The position numbers and the translations under genes were made by a program. A DNA stretch of 51,693 nucleotides from Desulfatiglans anilini DSM 4660 (GTDB taxonomy: Bacteria; Desulfobacterota; DSM-4660; Desulfatiglandales; Desulfatiglandaceae). Positions 42,727 through 51,589 of this stretch are shown here, piece after piece (positions within the stretch are counted from its first letter, which is position 1; the number at the start of each line of letters is the position of its first letter). The stretch spans positions 1 through 51,693 of the forward strand of contig NZ_AULM01000028.1 of NCBI RefSeq assembly GCF_000422285.1. The letters are read 5' to 3'. The notes beneath the pieces were generated by a model that had not been told where the DNA came from, made no database searches, and saw only the letters and a program-made list of their open reading frames with translations.

Positions 42727-43227
42727 CTAAGGCACCGGCTTGAACTTCTGCTGGACGGCGCCGCAGACCGGGCAGTTGACCGGCGGCTCATCCTCGGCGA
42801 TGTAGCCGCAGACCTGGCAGACGAAATAGGCGGTCTCCCGTTCGGCCAGCATGTCGTTCATCGCCCGCTTGTAAAGGTCGGCATGCTCGCTCTCGACATC
42901 GCGGGACTGGGTAAAGGCCTTCTCGACCGCGGCAACCCCTTCGTTCATCGCGTCCTGGATCAATTGGGGATACTCGTCCACATTCGCACGGATCTCGTTC
43001 TCGAACGCGGCCTGAAGGTTTTCCTCGGTGGATCCGATCTTCCCGCGCATCAAACGCAGATAGCGCTGCGCGTGGACCCCTTCAGCCTCACTGACGGCCC
43101 TGAAGAGGCGCGCGATCTGCGCATACCCTTCGACCTCCGCCTTCTGGGCGAAGGCGAGATTGCGGGCCGAGGCCTTCGACTCGGCCGCAAAGGCATAACC
43201 CAGGTTCTTTTCGGTCTTCTCACCCAT
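42727..43227 (-). CDS. rbr: Rubrerythrin
   Basis: This is a non-haem di-iron peroxidase that reduces hydrogen peroxide in anaerobes. The protein is 166 aa. The ferritin-like four-helix part carries the Glu ligands around AAESKASARN, EAEGVHAQRYL and DVESEHADLYKRAM. The C-terminal rubredoxin-like iron site is CQVCGYIAEDEPPVNCPVCG. GGAG lies about 8 nt before the ATG. It lies 24 bp downstream of the TraB-like gene and may be read through from the MoxR operon. Confidence 0.93.
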   Translation of the reverse strand: MGEKTEKNLGYAFAAESKASARNLAFAQKAEVEGYAQIARLFRAVSEAEGVHAQRYLRLMRGKIGSTEENLQAAFENEIRANVDEYPQLIQDAMNEGVAAVEKAFTQSRDVESEHADLYKRAMNDMLAERETAYFVCQVCGYIAEDEPPVNCPVCGAVQQKFKPVP

Positions 43228-43251
43228 TCGTCTTCTCCTTCATGGTTATTA

Positions 43252-45081
43252 TCAGACATAGCGATGCGCGTAGCGCCGCACAGGATGCCCGTCGAGCACG
43301 TGAAAGCTCCGCATCTTCCGCAGGGTCTCGGCGGAGAATATCCCGATCGGCAGGTAGAGAATCGTCTTCCCCAGCCGCGCCGCCACGCTCCGGCAGCGCC
43401 CGGACGGCGGCTCCGCCGCCACGTAGACGACGTGCTGTTCCAGGCTGTAGTCGATGGCCGCCATCAGCAGACGTTCGGGCTTGTTCCGGGCCTGGCCGAA
43501 AAACGGATCCTTCCAGATGTCGAAGACGCGCATGGGCGGATAGGTCAGCATAAACCCCCCGTGCTGGCAGAGGGAGATCCCCGGTCCCTTCATCACCTCC
43601 CCGGCCGGCGTGCTGTAGAAGGCCATGTCGGATTCCTGATCGTGCTCCCCCAGCCAGGTCACGCACCAGGGGTAGGCCTCCTTTCCCTCGCCGCCAGGCT
43701 CATCGGGGTCGAAAATGACCACCACGGACCCCACCCGGCCGCGCAGCGGGCGCTCTTCGCGCACATAGACCCGCCCCGTGGCCCACCTGCGGACCGTTTC
43801 CCGCACATCCAGTCCATCCTGCATCGAACCCGTGAACGGCTCGATGCGGACATTCTCCTCCGTCTTCACCTCGAGCGCCTTCTTCTTGAGGTACTGACCA
43901 TACCCTTCGATGACCAGATCCTCCGGCGGGTAGGAACAGATGGCCTCCCCCCTGAAGCTCCGCCGCCACTCGCCGGGCGCCGCCTCCCTCGCCCTGCGCC
44001 TGACGGGGACCGGGACGAGCCTTCGGCGCATCTGTTTGAGCCGCCGGTGAAAGCGGATCCGCTTCTGATCCAGAAAGAGATCTTCGCCTGAAAGGCGCAG
44101 AACCGGCAGATCCGGCTGCTCGGACTGCCATGGATAGTCGCTGCCGATCTCCCAGACCTCGTAGGCGAAATTGTCGTCGACCGCGCCCCGCGCCGCCACG
44201 AGCAGTTGGTAGAAATTCGGTACGAGCCTCGCGCTCAGAAGCGCATAATTGCGGGCGAAGCGGTTCAGAACGCGCAACTGCTGCACCGATAGCCGCTCCC
44301 GCGCGTGCTGCCACTGCCGCTCTCCAGCCAGCCGGACCATCCGCGCCTGAACCTCCAGACGATCGAGCCCCTCCGCTTCGCCCCCCGACCGCGCCGCTTC
44401 ATATTGCGCAGCCAGAAATGGGGTTTCGGAGAGGATCTCCCGGCTCGAATCCCGGTGCAGATGCGCCAGCATCACCCCGTCACGATGGGTCCTTCCGATG
44501 ACGCGGGCCTGGGGGGCCTCGATCTCGCGTCGGACCCCCGCCAGGTGGGCGAGTCCCCCTACGAAAAGCACCCGGCGGCCTTCGGCACTCAGCCTCTGCA
44601 GGTGATAGGCCATGGTCTTTTCGCGGAGAAGATCCTCCTGAACAACCGCCCCTGCAGCTGCATCCGAGCGCAGCCAGGCATCGCAGTAGGCCTGGTGGCC
44701 GATCCGCCTCACGGCGTAGGAGTCCGGAAACACTCTGAAATCGTAGGGGTAATCAGCGGTATCCCGATCGACGAAGTGGACGGGCACACCTTCGGCAAGC
44801 GCCAGGCGGAGCGCTTCCACCTGTCCGTCGGTCGGCTCCAGGACGAGATAGGTCAACACCCCGTCCTCTTCCTCGTAGCTCACGACCGACAGGAGGGGCA
44901 TACGCGCCACACCGCGCAGGATCGGCTCCATCAGGGTCTCGGGGTATTCGACGGCAACGACCTCCGGCCGGAACTCCCGAAACTGCCGCCGCACCTCCTG
45001 GGCGAATTCGAGCAGATTGTGCAGGATGGGGACGAAGCGGATACTTCCCCAGTCGAGGCTAGAGATCCTCTGGTTCGGCAT
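43252..45081 (-). CDS. Large protein with possible TraB/EreA-like N-terminus, coupled to MoxR ATPase
   Basis: This 609-aa soluble protein begins with a region like the TraB / erythromycin-esterase-type fold (PEVVAVEYPETLMEPI, VPVHFVDRDTADYPYDFRV) and RRVLFVGGLAHLAGV, where an esterase or hydrolase-like catalytic Glu/His set would lie. The C-terminal half is not recognised by me; SVVVIFDPDEPGGEGKEAYP and the terminal VVYVAAEPPSGRCRS are its strands. The ATG 45079-45081 lies 23 bases inside the end of the MoxR gene with GGAG 8 nt before it, so it is translationally coupled. The two may form an ATPase-effector pair. The family is DUF5682-like at best; certainty is low. Confidence 0.6.
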   Translation of the reverse strand: MPNQRISSLDWGSIRFVPILHNLLEFAQEVRRQFREFRPEVVAVEYPETLMEPILRGVARMPLLSVVSYEEEDGVLTYLVLEPTDGQVEALRLALAEGVPVHFVDRDTADYPYDFRVFPDSYAVRRIGHQAYCDAWLRSDAAAGAVVQEDLLREKTMAYHLQRLSAEGRRVLFVGGLAHLAGVRREIEAPQARVIGRTHRDGVMLAHLHRDSSREILSETPFLAAQYEAARSGGEAEGLDRLEVQARMVRLAGERQWQHARERLSVQQLRVLNRFARNYALLSARLVPNFYQLLVAARGAVDDNFAYEVWEIGSDYPWQSEQPDLPVLRLSGEDLFLDQKRIRFHRRLKQMRRRLVPVPVRRRAREAAPGEWRRSFRGEAICSYPPEDLVIEGYGQYLKKKALEVKTEENVRIEPFTGSMQDGLDVRETVRRWATGRVYVREERPLRGRVGSVVVIFDPDEPGGEGKEAYPWCVTWLGEHDQESDMAFYSTPAGEVMKGPGISLCQHGGFMLTYPPMRVFDIWKDPFFGQARNKPERLLMAAIDYSLEQHVVYVAAEPPSGRCRSVAARLGKTILYLPIGIFSAETLRKMRSFHVLDGHPVRRYAHRYV

Positions 45082-45934
45082 GCAGCAACTCCGAGAACAG
45101 GCGGGCCGCGTTGACATCGAGGATCATGGCTGCAGCCTCCCCCAAAACAGCGGGGAGCAGCTCGGAACGCTCCGTTCCGAGCTGCTTGCCATCCGCAGCC
45201 AGGCGTTTGAGGGCGTACCGCGCGATGTTGATCCCATCCCGGACGGAATAGCGCTCATCCCCCTCGTGGGCCGCCTGGAGGAAGGTCAGAACATATTCGA
45301 TGACCTCATCGTCGGAGAAGGGCAGATTGCTCTTCAGGATCCGGCGCTCCTCGTCGCGATCGGGAAAATCGATGTAGATCTGCGGTTGGAGCCGCGAGTG
45401 GATGTATTCGGGCAGTTCGAAGGTCGAGGCATCCTCGTTCATGGTGGTGCAGAACCGGAAGTCCGGATGCGCCTTGATCTTGACCCCGGCCACGATGGAT
45501 TCCACATATCGGCGGGCGTCCAGCAGGGGGGCGAGGGAGGCCCAGCTTTTCTCGCTCATCCGGTTGCCCTCGTCAATGATCGCCACCCCGCCTTTGATGA
45601 CCGCGCTGACCACGGGGCTCGCCATGTACCGGATGCGGCCCTGCTCCGCGATCACCGGGGTGATGACCAGATCCTCCGGACGCGTGTCCATGGTCGCTTG
45701 GAAAAGATAGACCGGGCGCTGCAGGATCCTGCCCGCGTGGTAGGCCAGAGTGGTCTTGCCGACCCCCGGCTTTCCGATCAACCTCGGATTCAGCGGGAGG
45801 TCTTCTTCCCCCAAAACGAGCCAGGCCGCCAGGACCTGGGTGACCAGCTCCGGCTGGCCCACCCAGCGGAGAGGGACATCGTCGGGGGCGGCGAGGTGGA
45901 TCTCCACCCCATCCAGGGTTACCGTTTCAGCCAT
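45059..45934 (-). CDS. MoxR-type AAA+ ATPase
   Basis: This AAA+ ATPase has 291 aa. Walker A is LIGKPGVGKTTLAY (residues 53-66), Walker B is VAIIDEGNRM (117-126), and the region around TTMNEDASTFELPEYI fits a MoxR-type pre-sensor-1 segment. Such ATPases act with VWA-domain or other partners to remodel or activate target proteins. The gene starts the operon and overlaps the next gene by 23 bp. No VWA gene is in the window, so the partner must be the large coupled protein or lie elsewhere. A well-formed promoter is about 130 bp upstream. Confidence 0.88.
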   Translation of the reverse strand: MAETVTLDGVEIHLAAPDDVPLRWVGQPELVTQVLAAWLVLGEEDLPLNPRLIGKPGVGKTTLAYHAGRILQRPVYLFQATMDTRPEDLVITPVIAEQGRIRYMASPVVSAVIKGGVAIIDEGNRMSEKSWASLAPLLDARRYVESIVAGVKIKAHPDFRFCTTMNEDASTFELPEYIHSRLQPQIYIDFPDRDEERRILKSNLPFSDDEVIEYVLTFLQAAHEGDERYSVRDGINIARYALKRLAADGKQLGTERSELLPAVLGEAAAMILDVNAARLFSELLHAEPEDL

Positions 45935-46064
45935 TCCAAATCCTCCATAGACAAGGCCACCCGCTCATCGGGGGGCCTGCAGATGCTTCCCGGACCCGGC
46001 CCGGGTTTCCCTTCCGGAAACACCGGGAAAGCTCCGGTCCTCGACGTTCATTTCACATCAGAAG

Positions 46065-46093
46065 ATTCTAATGGCGAGGCGGGCAAAATGCAA
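46065..46093 (-). promoter_or_regulatory. Sigma70-type promoter of the MoxR operon
   Basis: On the minus strand TTGCAT (46088-46093) and TAGAAT (46065-46070) are separated by 17 bases, about 130 bp before the MoxR ATG. Confidence 0.6.
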
Positions 46094-46247
46094 ATCCCGA
46101 ATCTCCCGGAAGCCCGGCCCCAAAGCAAAGGGATTTTTTACACATTGTAAAAAGGCTCAACAGAGGCCTCTACGCCAAAGGCCGCCGGCCGACCCATTGA
46201 CCGCAGGAAAAACCGGTCCGGGCGGCAGCCACCGGCCAGTCGATTGT

Positions 46248-46276
46248 TTGGCATATATGTTGCTTTGTGCTAAACT
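46248..46276 (+). promoter_or_regulatory. Sigma70-type promoter of the CBS-ACT gene
   Basis: TTGGCA (46248-46253) and TAAACT (46271-46276) are separated by 17 bases. The ATG is about 115 bp downstream, leaving a leader of about 110 nt. Confidence 0.65.
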
Positions 46277-46392
46277 GGGTTTCATTCGGAAAACGAGGGG
46301 ATGAAACCTGGCGTCCCCGCCCCGGCAGTCGGGTTTTCGGTGAAGGGGCGCGGGCAAACTTCGGGAAACGCTTCAGGGCAGGAGGTGCAGGC

Positions 46393-47082
46393 ATGCTCGT
46401 CAAGGATTGGATGAGCCGGAACGTGATCACGATCGACATCAACGACAACATGCAGGAGGCCACCAAGCGGATGAAGCAGCATGACATCGGCATGCTGCCG
46501 GTCATGAAACGGGGCAAAATCGTCGGTATCGTAACGGACAGGGATCTCAAACGGGCCTCCGCCTCCGATGCCACCACGCTCGAGGTGCACGAACTTCTCT
46601 ATCTGATATCGCGGATCAAGCTGGCCGATATCATGACCAAAGACCCCATTCTGGTTCCCTTCGACCACACGGTCGAGGAAACAGCGGAAATCCTCCTCAA
46701 ACACAGGATTTCCGGGGCACCGGTGGTCGACCACGACGGCAATCTCGCAGGGGCCATCACCAAGGGGGACATCTTCCGCTGCCTCATCAGCCTCACGGGC
46801 GTCGGGCACCGGGGCATCCAGTTCGGGTTCCAGGTGGAAGACACACCGGGCTCGATCAAGACCGTGGCGGACATCATCCGTAAATACGGCGGCCGCATGG
46901 TCAGCATCCTGACCAGCTACGAACGGGCGCCGAAGGGCTACCGCCAGGTATTCATCCGGATGTACGGGGTGGACCGCTCCAGGCTGGCCGAACTGAAAGA
47001 AGAACTCCGTCAGAAAGCTGCACTGCTGTATATGGTGGACCATCGCGAAAACATCCGAGAGATCTATGGAGAATCTGCCTGA
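46393..47082 (+). CDS. CBS-domain protein with ACT domain (AcuB-like)
   Basis: This 229-aa protein has two CBS motifs: DWMSRNVITIDINDNMQEA and IMTKDPILVPFDHTVEETAE, each followed by a GIVTDRDL-type or AGAITKGDI strand. An ACT domain is at the C-terminus (GFQVEDTPGSIKTVADIIRK). CBS pairs bind adenine nucleotides and ACT domains bind amino acids, so it should sense energy state and a small ligand. AcuB proteins in acetoin/acetate metabolism have this layout. GGAGG lies 7 nt before ATG 46393. It precedes the tandem UspA gene and the acyl-CoA synthetase, which may be regulated with it. Confidence 0.9.
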   Translation: MLVKDWMSRNVITIDINDNMQEATKRMKQHDIGMLPVMKRGKIVGIVTDRDLKRASASDATTLEVHELLYLISRIKLADIMTKDPILVPFDHTVEETAEILLKHRISGAPVVDHDGNLAGAITKGDIFRCLISLTGVGHRGIQFGFQVEDTPGSIKTVADIIRKYGGRMVSILTSYERAPKGYRQVFIRMYGVDRSRLAELKEELRQKAALLYMVDHRENIREIYGESA

Positions 47083-47138
47083 ACACGGGACCCCACCCGG
47101 CAGGCAGACCCCACCCTCTCACTTACAGGAGGCGGACC

Positions 47139-48038
47139 ATGGCTGAAACCCCCCAAAAACCGCTGCTGCTCGCACTCGACGGCTCCGAACGCGCCTTTCA
47201 GACCGTCAGGTACATCAGCGAAATCCCGTCCATGCGCAGCATGCCGGTCGTGCTCTTCAGCGTATTCAGCAGGATCCCGGAACCTTACTGGGACCTGCAG
47301 CAGCAGCCTCACGTCGGGCGCCGCATCGCGGAGGTGCACGCCTGGGCCATCGAAGAGGAGAAACGGCTCAAGGCCTATATGGAAAAGGCGCGCAAACACT
47401 TGTTGAAGGCCGGGTTTTCACCGGAATCGGTCAGGATCCTGATTCATGCGAGGGAGTCGGGGATCGCCAGGGACATCCTCAAACAGGCCGCAAAAGGATG
47501 CCACGCCGTGCTCGTCGGCCGCAAAGGCATGGCCCACCTGAGGCGAATCGTCCTCGGCAGCGTTTCCACCAAACTCCTCGAGGGGATGCATTTCACTCCC
47601 CTGATCCTGGTCGGAAAGGGGGCCCGCCCGGGCAAGGTCCTGATCGCGGTGGACGGGTCCGAAGGATCGCTGCGCGCTGTCGATTTTGCCGCTGCAACCC
47701 TTGACGGCAGCTCGATGGAGGTCACCCTGACCCATGTTGTCAGGGCCTCCACCAGAGAGACGATCGGAGAGGCCGAAATCGTGATCGGACGGTTTTTCGA
47801 CGAGGCCAAAGAGCACCTCATGGCCGGGGGGATGCGCCCCACCCAGATCAGCACCCAGGTCATCACGAATGTCCCGTCGCGGGCGGCCGCCATCGTGGAA
47901 GAGGCCCGAAAAGGCGGGTACGGCACCATCATCGCCGGCCGAAGGGGGATCAGCAAGGTGGAGCAGTTTTTTTTGGGCCGCGTCACAAACAAGCTGATCC
48001 AAATGGGGAAGGGCCTGGCGATATGGGTCATCAACTAG
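47139..48038 (+). CDS. Tandem universal stress protein (two UspA domains)
   Basis: This 299-aa protein has two Usp domains. Domain 1 (residues 1-160) ends VLVGRKGMAHLRRIVLGSVSTKLL. Domain 2 (about 165-299) ends IIAGRRGISKVEQFFLGRVTNKLI. Domain 1 keeps the ATP motif G-x2-G-x9-G-S; domain 2 has Arg in place of the Ser/Thr and may not bind ATP. GGAGG is 5-6 nt before the ATG. The stop is directly followed (2 bp) by TIR element copy 2. It is the second gene of a CBS-Usp pair and may be co-transcribed with it. Confidence 0.9.
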   Translation: MAETPQKPLLLALDGSERAFQTVRYISEIPSMRSMPVVLFSVFSRIPEPYWDLQQQPHVGRRIAEVHAWAIEEEKRLKAYMEKARKHLLKAGFSPESVRILIHARESGIARDILKQAAKGCHAVLVGRKGMAHLRRIVLGSVSTKLLEGMHFTPLILVGKGARPGKVLIAVDGSEGSLRAVDFAAATLDGSSMEVTLTHVVRASTRETIGEAEIVIGRFFDEAKEHLMAGGMRPTQISTQVITNVPSRAAAIVEEARKGGYGTIIAGRRGISKVEQFFLGRVTNKLIQMGKGLAIWVIN

Positions 48039-48040
48039 AT

Positions 48041-48261
48041 TTCATCCGGAAATGGTCTATTGGGCCAATCTCGGCGTGAATCTGCACGTTTGCTTGTGCG
48101 GCGACCTGCAGGCCGTCTCAGCGCAGCTATTTGATTTCATTGACATGACCCAGACCGGGACCCGCCGCGAAGCGGTGGGACTGAGCACGCGCAGCGTGTA
48201 AAGAAAAATCCTCCTTTTTGGATGGAAACCGGGTTCTACGGCGAAATCATTTCCGGATGAA
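48041..48261 (+). mobile_element. TIR element (MITE-like), copy 2
   Basis: Perfect 14-bp terminal inverted repeats TTCATCCGGAAATG (48041-48054) and CATTTCCGGATGAA (48248-48261) bound a 221-bp unit. Internal hairpins are CCCGCCGC/GCGGTGGG and CACGC/GCGTG. It has no coding capacity. It begins 2 bp after the tandem UspA stop and ends 55 bp before the acyl-CoA synthetase GTG, filling the gap between the two genes. Confidence 0.82.
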
Positions 48262-48316
48262 CACGCATGCGTGACCGAGTGGCTGTTTCTTCCAGATCGT
48301 GTACCGGAGGCAGGCG

Positions 48317-50995
48317 GTGAGTATCTACAACCTCGAGAAGATCTTCATGCCGTCGAGCGTGGCGCTCGTCGGCGCCACGGAGAAGGCCGGCACCATCGGC
48401 GAAGCGCTTCTGAGCAACCTGCTGGAGGCGCCCTTCAAAGGGGCCGTCTTCCCCGTCAACCCGAAGTACAAAGAATTGATGGGGACCCGGTGCTACGCAT
48501 CCCTCAGGGAGATCGGAGAACCGGTCGACCTGGCGGTTGTCGCCGTGCCCATCGAAAAGGTGCCCGCCGTCATCGATGACGGCGAGGCGGCAGGCCTTGG
48601 CGGTGCCATCGTGATCTCCGCCGGCGGGAAGGAAACCGGGGAGCGCGGCCGCGCCGTCGAAAGGGCTATCCGGGAGAGCGCCGACGCGGCCGGGATCCGG
48701 ATCATCGGCCCCAACTGCATGGGCATCGTATCCGCTTCCGTGAAGCTCAACGCGACCTTTGCCCACCGGGCGCCGCTCAGCGGCCGGCTTGCATTCATCT
48801 CGCAGAGCGGCGCCATGTGCGCCGCCATCCTGGACCTCTCTGAACGCGAGGGGATCGGTTTCCGCTATTTCGTCAGTATCGGGTCGATGCTGGATGTCGA
48901 CTTCGGGGACCTCGTCGACTACCTCGGGCATGACCCCGACGTTAGCGCCATCGTGCTTTACGTCGAAAGCCTGACCCATCTGCGCAAGTTCATGAGCGCC
49001 GCGCGCGCCGTCTCGCGGGTCAAACCCATCGTGGTGCTCAAAGCGGGCCGGTCGGCCGCCGGCGCCGCGGCGGCATCCTCCCACACCGGTGCGATGGCGG
49101 GGGAAGACGCCGTCTACGATGCCGCTTTCAAGCGGGCCGGCATGCTGCGGGTCGAGACCATGAATGAACTCTTCGACTGTGCCGAACTGTTCGCCAAGCA
49201 GCACAACCCGCGCGGAAACAGGCTGTGCATCCTCACGAACGGAGGCGGCCCGGGGGTCATGGCCGCCGACGCCCTGGCCTCCTACGGCCTCGAACCGGCC
49301 CCCCTCCAACCCGATACGCTGAAGGCGCTCGATGCATTGCTTCCGCCTTTTTGGAGCAGGCGCAACCCGATCGACATCCTGGGAGACGCCGTCCCCGAAC
49401 GGTGGAAGGCCGCAGCCGAGATCTGTCTTTCGGCCAAAGAGATGGATGCGCTCATGACCGTCTATGTCCCGCAGGGCCTGAACCCGACGGCCGAGGTCGC
49501 TTCCGCGCTCGTATCCGCCTTCCGGAACAAAAATCCGGACATGCCGCTCTTCTCCGTCTGGATGGGCGGTGAGGGGGCGGACCCGGGGCGGGAGGCCATG
49601 AATCAGTCCGCCTTCCCCACCTACGACTCGCCAGAACGCGCGGTCACGGCCTTTATGTACGCAGTTTCCTACGCCCGCAACCTGGAAATGCTCCACGAGA
49701 TCCCGCCGAAATTCGACCGCTCGCTCTATTTCGACGGGGTCACGGCAAAATCGATGATCGAGAAGGCCCTCGAGGACGGCGGCGGAATGCTTGACGAGCC
49801 CCTGTCCAAAAAGATCCTGAGCGCCTATGGGATCCCCGTCAATCCGACCGAAACCGCCCATGACGCCGACGAAGCGGCGGCCTTGAGCGCCCGGCTGGGC
49901 TTTCCGGCGGTGATGAAGATCCTGTCACGGGACATCGTCCACAAATCGGATGCCGGCGGCGTCGAATTGAACCTGAAAACGCCCGACGAGGCCCGGGAGG
50001 CCTTCGAGCGCATCCTCGCGGCCGCCCGCGCCTACAAGGCGGACGCACGCATAGACGGCGTCACCGTGCAGCCCATGGTCTCCCATCCGATGCACGAACT
50101 GATTCTCGGCAGCAAAATGGATCCCGATTTCGGGCCGGTGCTCCTTTTCGGCGCGGGAGGCATCCTCACGGAGCTTTGGAAGGACCACGCGCTGGCGCTG
50201 CCTCCGCTCAACCGGCTTCTGGCCAGGCGCCTCATGGAGGAGACCCGGATCCATCGGGTCTTAGAGGGCTATCGGAACATCCCCCGCGCCAACATCGAAC
50301 TGCTGGAAGAAGTCCTCGTGCGTCTGGCCCAGCTGGTCACGGATTTCCCGGAGATATCCGAACTGGACATCAACCCTTTCCTGCTCGACGCCCACCGCGG
50401 CCTCGCGGTGGATGCACGCATCCGCATCGCACCGCCCGCCGGGCCGTCCCCCGGGCATCTGGTGATCAGCCCCTACCCGAATCAGTACGAGGCCATGATC
50501 AACACCAAAGACGGAAGGCGTTTCTTCCTCCGCCCCATTAAACCGGAAGACGCGCCGCTCCTGGTCGAGCTCTTTTCGGCGCTTTCCCCCCGCAGCATCT
50601 ATTTCCGGTTTTTCAGCCCCTTGAAAGCCCTGCCGGCGAAGATGCTGGCCAGGCTGACCCAAATCGACTATGACCGCGACATGGCCCTTGTGGCCATCGA
50701 CACGGAGGTGGAGCACGAACGGATCCTGGCGGTCGCGCGCCTCATGAGCACCCCGCGGACGGAAGAGGCCGAATTCGCTGTCGCTGTGGGCGATCCCTGG
50801 CAGGGGCAAGGCATCGGAGCGGCCCTGATGGATCGCCTGATCGGGATCGCCAAGGAAAAGGGCATGAAAAGGATCACTGGACAGGTGCTCGCGGAAAACA
50901 CGCAGATGCTGGCGTTGGCCCGGCGCCTCGGCTTCGAGGTCAAAAAGGCCGCCGAAAACGGCCTGTATGCCCTCAGCCTCGAACTGAACGGGTGA
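48317..50995 (+). CDS. ADP-forming acyl-CoA synthetase fused to GNAT acetyltransferase (PatZ/Pka-like)
   Basis: This 892-aa protein has, in order: a CoA-binding domain (residues 1-140; SSVALVGATEKAGTIG, IIGPNCMG), a succinyl-CoA-ligase-like domain with candidate phospho-His256 (ASSHTGAMAGED), an ATP-grasp domain (about 480-700; LGFPAVMKILSRDIVHKSDAGG) and a GNAT domain (about 735-892; PWQGQGIGAALMDRLIGIA). In the PatZ/Pka group the ligase part has no, or reduced, activity and the GNAT acetylates acetyl-CoA synthetase. Here the catalytic His is kept, so ADP-forming ligase activity is possible. GGAGG at 48306-48310 is 6 nt before GTG 48317, so the earlier GTG is not used. Which reaction dominates is unknown. 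Confidence 0.9.
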   Translation: MSIYNLEKIFMPSSVALVGATEKAGTIGEALLSNLLEAPFKGAVFPVNPKYKELMGTRCYASLREIGEPVDLAVVAVPIEKVPAVIDDGEAAGLGGAIVISAGGKETGERGRAVERAIRESADAAGIRIIGPNCMGIVSASVKLNATFAHRAPLSGRLAFISQSGAMCAAILDLSEREGIGFRYFVSIGSMLDVDFGDLVDYLGHDPDVSAIVLYVESLTHLRKFMSAARAVSRVKPIVVLKAGRSAAGAAAASSHTGAMAGEDAVYDAAFKRAGMLRVETMNELFDCAELFAKQHNPRGNRLCILTNGGGPGVMAADALASYGLEPAPLQPDTLKALDALLPPFWSRRNPIDILGDAVPERWKAAAEICLSAKEMDALMTVYVPQGLNPTAEVASALVSAFRNKNPDMPLFSVWMGGEGADPGREAMNQSAFPTYDSPERAVTAFMYAVSYARNLEMLHEIPPKFDRSLYFDGVTAKSMIEKALEDGGGMLDEPLSKKILSAYGIPVNPTETAHDADEAAALSARLGFPAVMKILSRDIVHKSDAGGVELNLKTPDEAREAFERILAAARAYKADARIDGVTVQPMVSHPMHELILGSKMDPDFGPVLLFGAGGILTELWKDHALALPPLNRLLARRLMEETRIHRVLEGYRNIPRANIELLEEVLVRLAQLVTDFPEISELDINPFLLDAHRGLAVDARIRIAPPAGPSPGHLVISPYPNQYEAMINTKDGRRFFLRPIKPEDAPLLVELFSALSPRSIYFRFFSPLKALPAKMLARLTQIDYDRDMALVAIDTEVEHERILAVARLMSTPRTEEAEFAVAVGDPWQGQGIGAALMDRLIGIAKEKGMKRITGQVLAENTQMLALARRLGFEVKKAAENGLYALSLELNG

Positions 50996-51166
50996 ACGGC
51001 CAGGCCGCCTTGCGGCGGCCGGAGAAAGTCCGGACAGCCCTGCGGCGCGCAAGCTGCTGGATCGATCGGGTTGAACCCGGACCCGAATGGGGGGCTGGTG
51101 GCCTCCCGGAGCAGCAAGGCGGATCCGCCATTCGTAACAACGGGGATGTATCCGGAGGCAGAGGCG

Positions 51167-51586
51167 GTGGAAAGGATGTTCACGATTCTCGTTGCTGACC
51201 GTAATCCGCACATCAGGGACTTCTTGAAACGTGAGCTGGCCAACGACGGGTTCAAGGTCCATTTGGCCAAATCCGCAGCGGAGGTGCTCGATTGCGCCTT
51301 CGGACCCGAACGGCTGGACCTCCTGATCCTGGACCCAGATCTGCCGGACCTGAAGGAAAAGCAGCTCTACGAGAAGCTCGACAGCCGCATCCCCGCCCTG
51401 CCGGTCGTCATACACGGCTTCCTCCCCGTCGACGATCAGTGGTCCGAGATCCTGGACACCTTGGGATTTGTCGAAAAAATGGGGAATAGCATTGAACCGC
51501 TGAAAACTCTCATCTATAATCTGCTCCCGAATGACGGCCCCTCGCCGGACACCCCTTCCGCTGACGAGCAATGGTCCGGACCTTAG
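51167..51586 (+). CDS. Degenerate response-regulator receiver domain protein
   Basis: This single receiver-like domain (139 aa) has Asp56 as candidate phospho-acceptor (LLILDPDLPD), the switch Lys104 (FVEKMGN) and Asp11 as the sole acidic-pocket residue (ILVADRN). The usual acidic pair is reduced to one Asp, and the switch Ser/Thr position is occupied by His/Gly (VVIHGF), so phosphorylation may be weak. There is no output domain. GTG 51167 is preferred: GGAGG 51154-51158 is 8 nt ahead of it and 17 nt ahead of ATG 51176. The stop is followed 3 bp later by TIR element copy 3. Confidence 0.78.
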   Translation: MERMFTILVADRNPHIRDFLKRELANDGFKVHLAKSAAEVLDCAFGPERLDLLILDPDLPDLKEKQLYEKLDSRIPALPVVIHGFLPVDDQWSEILDTLGFVEKMGNSIEPLKTLIYNLLPNDGPSPDTPSADEQWSGP

Positions 51587-51589
51587 GGA

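Larger units (their letters stand above)
45935..46392. other. Divergent promoter region between MoxR and CBS-ACT genes
   Basis: No gene was seen. Two good promoters face outward, one for each gene. Between them is sequence with no obvious structure. Confidence 0.55.
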
